Assembly: GCA_002712945.1 (NCBI GenBank)
Contig: PAVA01000037.1
Span: forward strand, 1-22,078
Direction of reading: 5' to 3'
Origin: Citromicrobium sp.
Lineage (GTDB): Bacteria; Pseudomonadota; Alphaproteobacteria; Sphingomonadales; Sphingomonadaceae
Length of the DNA: 22,078 nucleotides
The notes under the pieces were generated by a model. That model saw only the letters and a list, made by a program, of their open reading frames with translations, was not told where the DNA came from and did not search any database. Shown here in pieces: positions 15,498-22,078 of the stretch (within the stretch, counting starts at the first letter, position 1; the number at the start of each line of letters is the position of its first letter). The translations under genes and the position numbers were made by a program.

Positions 15498-16376
15498 ATG
15501 CGCCGCATAACCCCGCTTCTCGCCGCGTTCGCCCTCGGCACTGTCGGCACCCCCGCGCTCGCCCAGAGCAGCGAGGGCGACGACTATTCCGAAGACAGCG
15601 CCGAGGACATGGCCGAAGGCACCGCGCTCGACGGCGACTGGGTGCAGGTCGGCATCGGCATCGCCTATAGCGGCGATTACGACGGCTCGGACGATTACGA
15701 GGCGTTCCCCCTGCCGCTGATCCAGGGCCGGCTGGGCGGCATCGGCATTCAGCCGCGCCCGGCGGGCGTTGCGCTCGACTTCGTGCCCGATGGCGACGGT
15801 CCGGTAAGCTTCAGTGCAGGCCCTGTGGTGCGGGTGCGTACCAGCCGCACGGGCGATATCGAGGATCCGGTGGTCGCCGCCGCGGGCGAGCTCGACACCG
15901 CGATCGAGGTCGGGCCGAGCGCGGGCGTCAGCTATTCGGGCCTGCTCAACCCCTATGACAGCATCAGCCTGGGCGTCGATGCGCGGTGGGACATCGCGGG
16001 CGCGCACGAAGGCTTCACGATCAGCCCCAGTATCACCTATTTCACGCCGCTCAGCCGGGGTGCGGCGGTCAATCTCGCGCTCTCGGCAGAGCACGGCGAC
16101 GACAATTTCAACTCGTACTATTTCTCGGTCACGCCGGGCCAGGCGCTCGCCAGCGGCCTGCCCGCCTACGTTGCCGATGCGGGCTTCAACAAGGTCGGCG
16201 CCACGCTGATCGGCGGGTTCGACCTCGACGGCGATCTCACCAATGGCGGCTTCGCGATCTTCGCCGTGGGCGGATATTCACGCATGATCGGCGATGCGGC
16301 GGATTCGCCCTACGTCGCGCAGCGCGGCGATGCCGACCAGTGGCTTGTCGGCGCAGGGCTGGGCTACACCTTCTAG
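15498..16376 (+). CDS. MipA/OmpV family outer-membrane protein
   Basis: A 292-residue predicted outer-membrane beta-barrel of the MltA-interacting protein / OmpV family. A Sec signal peptide (MRRITPLLAAFALGTVGTPA, cleaved after ALA) is followed by an acidic stretch (EGDDYSEDSAEDMAEG) and then alternating beta strands. YSGDYDGSDDYEAFPLPLIQ and the closing strand WLVGAGLGYTF, with terminal aromatic residue, are typical. Known members interact with a lytic transglycosylase or act as porin-like proteins; the role here is not known. ATG 15498 has AGGAGGAA about 11 nt upstream. The gene stands alone, divergent from crtY and convergent with a lipoprotein gene, with a stress-type promoter. Confidence 0.9.
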   Translation: MRRITPLLAAFALGTVGTPALAQSSEGDDYSEDSAEDMAEGTALDGDWVQVGIGIAYSGDYDGSDDYEAFPLPLIQGRLGGIGIQPRPAGVALDFVPDGDGPVSFSAGPVVRVRTSRTGDIEDPVVAAAGELDTAIEVGPSAGVSYSGLLNPYDSISLGVDARWDIAGAHEGFTISPSITYFTPLSRGAAVNLALSAEHGDDNFNSYYFSVTPGQALASGLPAYVADAGFNKVGATLIGGFDLDGDLTNGGFAIFAVGGYSRMIGDAADSPYVAQRGDADQWLVGAGLGYTF

Positions 16377-16411
16377 AGCACCCGGCCAAAGCAGCCGGCG
16401 ATGGCCCTGCC

Positions 16412-16966
16412 CTAGTCGCGGAAGGCCGCCGTGCATCCCGCGACCAGGGGCGGTGAGTCGGGCCCCACCTGCGTAACCGGGCCCATGCACATCACGCTGA
16501 CATTCCCATCGGAATCGTAGAAGTCGTCGCGACCGTACTGCTGTTGTTGCGCGAAGCGGGGCTCCATTTCGGCAAACAGGTCGACATCGGTCGGGCCGCG
16601 ACCGAATGCGATATAGGCATAAGGTGGTTCGTCGAGGATCGTGTTGCCCACCGGGCCCTTGAGTTCGACGACGCTGCGAAGTTTCCATTCGGATGCGTCG
16701 GCCAGCCGCGCCTTGGCAACCTCGGCAAATTCCGCTGCGCCCGCAAGCTGCGGCTCCGAACTGTCCGGATCGTAGCCCCCGGCGCTTTCGACATTGCTTT
16801 CATCGGTCGCGGAGGCGGAGGAAGGCGCGTTCTCGACACCCCCCTCCGCGGTCGCATTCTTCGTGGCGCCAGCCGTCTCCTCGCCCGGCGTTTCGTCCGC
16901 CGGATCGGCCGAACAGGCGCCGAGAGCGATCAGGCAGAGCGGGGCGAGAAAACGGTGGGGCTTCAT
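16412..16966 (-). CDS. Hypothetical lipoprotein coupled to the S9 peptidase
   Basis: A 184-residue lipoprotein of unknown function. The N terminus MKPHRFLAPLCLIALGAC carries a lipobox (L15-G16-A17-C18) for lipid attachment. A long acidic, alanine- and serine-rich spacer (residues about 20-75) is followed by a compact domain with AYIAFGRGPTDVDLF, a QQQQYGRDDFYDSDG stretch and two late cysteines (VSVMCMGP, VAGCTAAF) that may form a disulphide. I do not recognise the family. ATG 16966 starts 2 nt after the peptidase TGA, with GAGGA inside the last peptidase codons, so translation is probably coupled. Plausibly it serves the peptidase or its product in the envelope, but this is inference. Confidence 0.8.
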   Translation of the reverse strand: MKPHRFLAPLCLIALGACSADPADETPGEETAGATKNATAEGGVENAPSSASATDESNVESAGGYDPDSSEPQLAGAAEFAEVAKARLADASEWKLRSVVELKGPVGNTILDEPPYAYIAFGRGPTDVDLFAEMEPRFAQQQQYGRDDFYDSDGNVSVMCMGPVTQVGPDSPPLVAGCTAAFRD

Positions 16967-16968
16967 GA

Positions 16969-19017
16969 TCAGTCCTCGCTCTCGTCGTCGATCTTCAGCT
17001 CGGGGCGCGGTCCGGGCATTTCCGCATCGCGGTCGCCGGTCTTGAGAAAAGTCTCGAACCATTCGATCATCCGCAGGTTGTAGTCATAGCGCGCAGCCGC
17101 CCGCTGGTTGCCGTGGCCTTCGCCGGGGTACAGCACGAGGCGCACCGGCGTATCGGGCTTGCGCACCTTGATATTGCGATAGAGCTCGTAGCTCTGGCTC
17201 GGCGCGACGCGCGTGTCTTCCGCGCCGTGCATGATCAGCAGCGGGGTCTCGGCCTTGTCGACGTGGTAGATCGGCGAGACTTCCAGCATGCCCTGCCAGT
17301 CTTCCCACGGCCACTTGCGGGCATGCACATTGTACATTTCCATCGGAATGTCGGTCGTGCCGAACTTGCTGATCTGGTTGGAGATGCCGACGAACATCAC
17401 GCTCGCGGCATATTCGGCGGACAATGCGGTCGCGCCCCAGGCGCTGGCATAGCCGCCATAGGAGCCGCCGGTGATGCCGGTGCGGTCCGGATCGGCGATC
17501 CCTGCTTCCACCAGCGCACGCTTGCCGTCGACGACATCGTTGAACTCGGCGCCCGCGTAATCGTTCTGGTGGGCCTTGGCGAAGGCCGTGCCATAGGCGG
17601 TCGAGCCGCGATAGTTCGGATGGAACACGGCGTAGCCGAGCCCCGCCCCGACCTGGCCCGGCATCGAATAGGCGGTCAGCCAGCCGTTGGAATAGTGCGA
17701 TTCGGGCCCGCCATGGACCATCATGATCGTGGGCGCGCCGCCGCGCGGAACCCCGCCGACCGGCTCGATCAGGATGCCCTCGACCTCTTGCCCGTCGCGC
17801 GCGGTATAGGTCACCGTGCGCTGCTCTCCGAAATCGATTTCGGAGAGCCAGGGGTTGTGTGTGGTCCAGCGGGTGAAACCGGCGCCATCGAAAGCGAAGA
17901 GTTCGCTCGGGTGCCGCGGGCTTTCCGCTTCGACGAACAGCGCATCGCTCCCGCCATTCTCGAGGCTGGTAAGGATCAGCTCGCCCGGATCGATCTCCTG
18001 CGCGACGCTGCCGTCGGCATTGTAGATGCGCAGGATCGTGTCCGCGCCCTGGTCGATGATCGCGGCCAGCCGGCCGTCGGCCATCCACTCGGTATCGCCG
18101 GTCGCTTCCGCCGCGCCTTCGTTGAGCGCGCGATATTCGCCGGTTGCCACATCGACCAGATGCAGCGTGGTCGCCGCCGGATCGTTCATGTCGATCCCGG
18201 CCACCATCGAGAGCTGGTTGCCATCGGGCGAGATCTCGACATCGCCGAGCTTGCCAGGCGTTTCCACCTCGCGCACCACGCTGCCACTGGCGAGGTCGAC
18301 GATGTTGACCCGGCTGGAGGTATAGGTGTCGTCGATCTGCGGGGTCGGCTGGCTCTCGATCACGCCGTAACGGTTGTCGGGCGTCACCGCGAAACTGGTG
18401 ACATAGCCGGGAACGGTGATTTCGGTGGGGTCGGCGTCGATTTCCTCACCGCCCACGCTCGCGGAGAACAGGCGGTTGAAGCGCGATTCCTCTTCGTAGA
18501 CAATGGCGTTGAAGCCATCTTTCGCTTCCGCTTCGCGATCCTTGTCCGGCGCAGCGCCCGCCAGCAGGTAGAGCGTGCTGCCGTCCGGCGCCCAGGCATA
18601 GCTGCGCACGCCGGTATCCTTCACCGCCGCCAGCTTGACCTGCGCGCCGCCGTCGACCGGAATACCCCACACGGCGCGATCCTCGCTGCCCTTGCTCCAG
18701 AGGAAGCTGACCATCCGGCCGTCGGGGGAGAACTTGATCGTGGAGACCGACACGTCTTCGGGCAGGAAGTCCCGCGCATTGTCCGGCCCGTAGGCCATCC
18801 TGAGCTGCTGCGTGGTGCTTCCGTTGTCCTCGCCCTCGATCACGTTCGGCAGGCTCGCAGTCGTGTAGGCGACACGGCTGCCGTCGGGCGAGACCGCCAC
18901 CGTGCCCACGCTTTCGAGCTGGGCGACATCTTCCGGCGTCATCGGACGGGCCTGCGCGGTCGCGGTGAGCGAGACGCCGGCGAGCAGCGTGGCGGTGGCA
19001 AGCAGGGTGCGGGTCAT
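16969..19017 (-). CDS. Secreted S9 family prolyl-oligopeptidase-like peptidase
   Basis: A 682-residue periplasmic serine peptidase of family S9, likely an acylaminoacyl- or dipeptidyl-type peptidase that trims oligopeptides. A Sec signal peptide (ending ATAQA) leads into a beta-propeller of WD/PD40-like strands (VAVSPDGSRVAYT, IKFSPDGRMVSFLW, VEISPDGNQLSMV), then an alpha/beta-hydrolase domain. The catalytic triad is S519 in GGSYGGY, D601 in HGAEDTRV and H635 in GEGHG; HGGPE supplies the oxyanion region. ATG 19017 has GAGAGGA 5 nt upstream. It shares a 138-bp divergent promoter region with a secreted amidohydrolase, and a lipoprotein gene follows directly, suggesting a small envelope peptide-degradation locus. 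Confidence 0.95.
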   Translation of the reverse strand: MTRTLLATATLLAGVSLTATAQARPMTPEDVAQLESVGTVAVSPDGSRVAYTTASLPNVIEGEDNGSTTQQLRMAYGPDNARDFLPEDVSVSTIKFSPDGRMVSFLWSKGSEDRAVWGIPVDGGAQVKLAAVKDTGVRSYAWAPDGSTLYLLAGAAPDKDREAEAKDGFNAIVYEEESRFNRLFSASVGGEEIDADPTEITVPGYVTSFAVTPDNRYGVIESQPTPQIDDTYTSSRVNIVDLASGSVVREVETPGKLGDVEISPDGNQLSMVAGIDMNDPAATTLHLVDVATGEYRALNEGAAEATGDTEWMADGRLAAIIDQGADTILRIYNADGSVAQEIDPGELILTSLENGGSDALFVEAESPRHPSELFAFDGAGFTRWTTHNPWLSEIDFGEQRTVTYTARDGQEVEGILIEPVGGVPRGGAPTIMMVHGGPESHYSNGWLTAYSMPGQVGAGLGYAVFHPNYRGSTAYGTAFAKAHQNDYAGAEFNDVVDGKRALVEAGIADPDRTGITGGSYGGYASAWGATALSAEYAASVMFVGISNQISKFGTTDIPMEMYNVHARKWPWEDWQGMLEVSPIYHVDKAETPLLIMHGAEDTRVAPSQSYELYRNIKVRKPDTPVRLVLYPGEGHGNQRAAARYDYNLRMIEWFETFLKTGDRDAEMPGPRPELKIDDESED

Positions 19018-19155
19018 CGAGATCCTCTCGTCAATTGATGCGTACGGGTGTCATGGCATCCTGCATGATCGACGACAACCGGCAGGCCGTGTTCCGCTTG
19101 CGCCCGGACGAGGCAGGAGGCATCCTCGCGCACATAGTCCGGGGGGGAAGAGACC

Positions 19156-20427
19156 ATGCGTATCCTGTTTTCGATGATCGCGGCTTTGGTGGCGCTGTTC
19201 GCGGTGCCCGCGAGCGCGCAGACCTACGTGATCCATGCGGGTGCGGTTCTGGCCGATCCCGCCGGCGAGCCGAGCGGTCCGTCGACCATCTTCGTCGAAG
19301 ACGGGCGTATCACCGGCATCCAGACCGGCTTTCACCAGGGCGCGCCGCAAGCCGAGGTGATCGATCTTTCGGACAAGACCGTGCTGCCCGGCCTGATCGA
19401 CCTGCATGTCCACCTGACCGGCGATCCGGGCGGCGACTTCTGGAAGGAAGCGACCGAGCCCGACGAATGGGGCGTGGTCGTCGGCGCGAAGAACGCGCGG
19501 CTCACCGCGCTGGCGGGCTTTACGACCGTCCGCGAGGCGGGGAGCGCACAGCAGACCGCCTTCGTCCTGCGGCGCGGCACCGCCGAGGGCCTGATCCCCG
19601 GCCCGCGCATCGTCGCTGCGGGCCCGGCGCTCGCGATCATCGGCGGGCACGCCGACGTCAACGGCTTCCGGCCCGAGGTCAACGAACTGCTCGATTCCGG
19701 CTTCACCTGCACCGGCGCGGTCGAATGCGCGGCCAAGGTACGGCTGGCGAGCCAGAACGGAGCCGACGTGATCAAGATCACGGCGACCGGCGGCGTGCTC
19801 TCGCAACAGGGCCGCGGGCTCGATGCGCATTTCACCGAGGACGAAATGCAGGCAATTGCGCAGACTGCGCACAAGCTGGGCCTCAAGGTCATGGCCCATG
19901 CCCACGGCGCGCGCGGGATCAAGGCGGCAGCTCGCGCGGGCATCGACACGATCGAGCACGGCACCTTCCTCGACGAGGGCGCGGCGCGCGCGATGCGCGA
20001 GAATGGCACGGTGCTGATCCCCACGCTGATGGCCTTCAAGGGCGTCAGCGAAGGGCTGGGCCAGGGGGTCTATACCCCGGTGGTCGAGGCCAAAATCCGC
20101 GAGGTGTACGACACCGCGCAGGTCTTCATGGGCAAGGCGCTAGAATGGAACGTGCCGATCGCCTTCGGGACCGACGCGGGCGTGTTCGACCATGGCCGCA
20201 ATGCCGAGGAATTCGCACTGATGCGCGGTCAGGGCATGAGCGACCGGCAGGCGCTCGCCAGCGCAACCACCATCGCCGCGCGCGTGCTTGGCATGGAAGG
20301 CGAGATCGGGCGGCTGGCCGAGGGCTACTCGGCGGACATCATCGCGGTCGACGGCAACCCGCTGGAAGACGTGAGCGTGCTGGAAAACGTCGACTTTGTC
20401 ATGGTGCGGGGCCGGGTGATCGAGTGA
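19156..20427 (+). CDS. Secreted amidohydrolase, Xaa-dipeptidase-like
   Basis: A 423-residue metal-dependent amidohydrolase. A Sec signal peptide (MRILFSMIAALVALFAVPAS, cleaved near AQ) directs export. The binuclear metal site is complete: H84 and H86 (LIDLHVHLTGD), K207 (DVIKITATGG, the probable carboxylated lysine), H248/H250 (KVMAHAHGARG), H268 (IEHGT) and D340 (FGTDAG). The layout resembles exported Xaa-Arg/Lys or Xaa-Pro dipeptidases of this superfamily; the exact substrate is not readable. ATG 19156 is preceded by a G7 run and GGAAGAG as the ribosome-binding site. It diverges from the S9 peptidase, and the two could act in sequence on peptides in the periplasm. Confidence 0.93.
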   Translation: MRILFSMIAALVALFAVPASAQTYVIHAGAVLADPAGEPSGPSTIFVEDGRITGIQTGFHQGAPQAEVIDLSDKTVLPGLIDLHVHLTGDPGGDFWKEATEPDEWGVVVGAKNARLTALAGFTTVREAGSAQQTAFVLRRGTAEGLIPGPRIVAAGPALAIIGGHADVNGFRPEVNELLDSGFTCTGAVECAAKVRLASQNGADVIKITATGGVLSQQGRGLDAHFTEDEMQAIAQTAHKLGLKVMAHAHGARGIKAAARAGIDTIEHGTFLDEGAARAMRENGTVLIPTLMAFKGVSEGLGQGVYTPVVEAKIREVYDTAQVFMGKALEWNVPIAFGTDAGVFDHGRNAEEFALMRGQGMSDRQALASATTIAARVLGMEGEIGRLAEGYSADIIAVDGNPLEDVSVLENVDFVMVRGRVIE

Positions 20428-20436
20428 TCGACAAAG

Positions 20437-20451
20437 CGTACAAGATGTACG
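20437..20451. terminator. Short hairpin between convergent genes
   Basis: CGTACA-AGA-TGTACG is a 6-bp stem with a 3-nt loop in the 58-bp gap between the amidohydrolase and the second autotransporter. On the minus strand CTTTG follows, a weak terminator feature. A tandem GGCTCCGTA/GGCTCCGA lies beside it. Support for termination is limited. Confidence 0.3.
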
Positions 20452-20485
20452 GCTCCGTAGGCTCCGAACACCCAGCCCGCGCCGA

Positions 20486-22045
20486 TCAGAATATCCCCGC
20501 GATACCGACCGTACCGCCGGTCGCATCGTCGCCCGCGTGGTTCACGCTGGCGGTGAAGACGATCGGGGCCTCGGTATTGAGGCGATGGCTGATGCCGAGG
20601 CTGAAACCGAACTCGCCGCGGAAGGTCGAGCCGCGCATGGCATAGCCGGTCTGACCCGGCTCGGGCGGGAAGGGAGCTTCGGCCTGCGCCATCGCGGCCG
20701 CCACACCCGCCTTGTAGTCGCTGTCCAGCTCTTCCAGCCGGAAGCCGAGATCCAGAAACCCGCTTTCGAGCGCTCCGACCCGGTTATCGAGCGCGGCGAA
20801 CTGGGCATCGGATACCACCGCCAGATCGGTCATCGTCCGGCGGACGGTGGCGACCGCAGCCGCCGACGCCGTCTGCTGCCGGCCGAGGACGCCATTGCTG
20901 TCGATGGTCACCACATCCACCGGCCCGGTCTGGGCCGCGGTCGAGGCATCGATATCGGCGATCACCACCTGGGTGCCCGCGCTGCCCAGCATGATCTGGT
21001 TGTTGGCGGTGGTCGTCGCGCCGGTTCCGATCGCGGTCGATCCGTTGTGGTCGGTCCTCGCCTGGTATCCGAACGCGGAACTATTCAGCCCCCGTGCCGA
21101 GGACAGGGTCCCGAACGCCGTCGCATTCTCGGCTGCCGCATAGGACGCATAGCCATAGGCGCTGGCGAACCGGGCGCGCGCACCGGAATAGGCGCCGATC
21201 GCGGTCGATCCGATGCCATTGGCCCCGGAACCGGTTCCGGCGGCGAAAGACTGAAAGGCATCGGCCACTGCATTGTATCCCAGAGCGGTCGACCATCGCC
21301 CGGAAGCGACGGCATCGTAACCCATGGACGCGGCGTTTTCGCCCGATGCATCTGCGCTGTAACCGACGGCGACGCTGGCAACGCCCAAGGCATTCGCCCG
21401 CCCGCCAAGCGATGTCGAATTGGTACCGCTGGCAATCGTGCCGTAGCCTATGGCAACCGAATTCCCCGTCTCGCCAGACGGATTTTCCGCCTGCGCGGCA
21501 TAACCGATCGCAACCGACCCCAAACCCGAGTTGGCGCCGCGACCCACAGCGGTGCCATACCGATCCGCTTCCGAATAGGCCCCAATGGCGGTCGCCGAGC
21601 GCATCGCCGAAGCGCTGCGGCCCATCGATACGCCGCCCGCCATGGCGTAAGCGCTCGCCCCCACGGCTGTGGCGTCAGGGCCGTCGGTCCGCGTCCGGTT
21701 GCCGACGGCGGTGGAATAACTGCCGCCATAAGACGACGACGAGCTTGTCTCTGTCTGGCCGTTCTGCGTCGTCGCACCATAGCCGATGGCGGTCGCGTGG
21801 TCCGCCTGGATAATTCCGTTATCGGCAAGCGGGCCGCACGCGAAATTTTCCAGCGACCCGTCCGGATCCCTGCTTTCGGCGCCGCCGGTCGAATCGCCGG
21901 CCGAAGGCTCGTTGTCGCCGTCCGTGTCCAGCAGACATTCGTTCTGTGCGGATGCCGGGCCGGCTGTGAAGGCTGCGACCACAACTCCCAGGTTCGCGGT
22001 CGCGATGCCGAGCAGCGCGGCGGAGTGAAGAAGTTTCGTTTTCAT
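20486..22045 (-). CDS. YadA-like trimeric autotransporter adhesin (intact)
   Basis: A 519-residue trimeric autotransporter for surface adhesion. The signal peptide MKTKLLHSAALLGIATANLG... ends AGPASA/QNE. The mature N terminus has CLLDTDGD (C37) and FACG (C70). About 17-20 head repeats of the YadA type follow (STAIGAYSGARAR, ATAFGTLSSARG). The connector is VVTIDSNGVLGRQ, then a coiled coil (VSDAQFAALDNRVGALESG) and a C-terminal anchor of about 75 residues starting YKAGVAAAMAQAEAPFPP and ending GIAGIF, a normal aromatic terminus. ATG 22045 has AGGGGA 7 nt upstream. The promoter is outside the window. It is a paralogue of the frameshifted gene at 2202-3609, in opposite orientation. A serine run coded by repeated TCG lies near residue 103. 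Confidence 0.93.
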   Translation of the reverse strand: MKTKLLHSAALLGIATANLGVVVAAFTAGPASAQNECLLDTDGDNEPSAGDSTGGAESRDPDGSLENFACGPLADNGIIQADHATAIGYGATTQNGQTETSSSSSYGGSYSTAVGNRTRTDGPDATAVGASAYAMAGGVSMGRSASAMRSATAIGAYSEADRYGTAVGRGANSGLGSVAIGYAAQAENPSGETGNSVAIGYGTIASGTNSTSLGGRANALGVASVAVGYSADASGENAASMGYDAVASGRWSTALGYNAVADAFQSFAAGTGSGANGIGSTAIGAYSGARARFASAYGYASYAAAENATAFGTLSSARGLNSSAFGYQARTDHNGSTAIGTGATTTANNQIMLGSAGTQVVIADIDASTAAQTGPVDVVTIDSNGVLGRQQTASAAAVATVRRTMTDLAVVSDAQFAALDNRVGALESGFLDLGFRLEELDSDYKAGVAAAMAQAEAPFPPEPGQTGYAMRGSTFRGEFGFSLGISHRLNTEAPIVFTASVNHAGDDATGGTVGIAGIF

Positions 22046-22078
22046 CGTTCTGTCCCCTGCTGGGCGGGCACCGAAACA

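Noticed and set aside
17113..19038. Long plus-strand open frame opposite the S9 peptidase
   Set aside because: The minus-strand product has a complete catalytic triad and signal peptide; the antisense frame has no features.
19141..19147. G7 run in the ribosome-binding region of the amidohydrolase as a slippery switch
   Set aside because: It is outside the coding frame and only seven bases; a slightly G-rich ribosome-binding site explains it.

Overview
The window is GC-rich DNA from an alphaproteobacterium, most likely an Erythrobacteraceae or Sphingomonadaceae member of the Sphingomonadales. The reasons are a bacterial carotenoid operon (crtY-crtI-LOG-crtB), EcfG-type general-stress promoters, a MipA/OmpV protein, a secreted S9 peptidase beside a secreted amidohydrolase, and trimeric autotransporters. 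All gene names come from reading the translated sequence; no database was searched.

Layout. Positions 1-1493 (minus) hold most of thiC, preceded at about 1553-1648 by a TPP riboswitch. An AT-richer gap without a supported gene (1649-2201) leads to a YadA-like trimeric autotransporter (2202-3609, plus) whose signal peptide is out of frame with its passenger. The break is repaired by removing one C from a C5 run at 2266-2270. A 12-bp terminator follows. Next on the plus strand are a diguanylate cyclase (3810-4799), a degenerate GDT1/UPF0016-like membrane protein (4808-5359), dps (5480-5941) and a Nudix hydrolase (5992-6498). The Nudix stop overlaps that of the convergent dinB (6495-7619, minus). 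A Bcr/CflA-type efflux pump (7686-8996, plus) diverges from dinB.

The minus strand from 15365 down to 9041 looks like one operon: crtY, crtI, a LOG-family phosphoribohydrolase, crtB and a biotin carboxylase alpha subunit. It has start/stop overlaps at crtY/crtI and LOG/crtB. CrtB, CrtI and CrtY make phytoene, then lycopene, then beta-carotene; crtE and any hydroxylase or ketolase are absent from the window. A mipA/ompV gene (15498-16376) diverges from crtY.

The last part carries an S9 prolyl-oligopeptidase with a coupled lipoprotein (minus), a divergent secreted amidohydrolase (plus), and a second, intact YadA-like autotransporter (20486-22045, minus).

Main points for follow-up: (1) two paralogous autotransporters in opposite orientation share an N-terminal Cys/DxDGD cap and a VTxDxxGxLGR connector, and one has a homopolymer frameshift; (2) three promoters fit GGAA(C)-N17-GTT (dps, efflux pump, mipA), suggesting a local general-stress regulon; (3) the TPP riboswitch has a plausible sequestor/antisequestor for the thiC Shine-Dalgarno; (4) a GC-rich hairpin buries the Shine-Dalgarno of the LOG gene, which is coupled to crtB.
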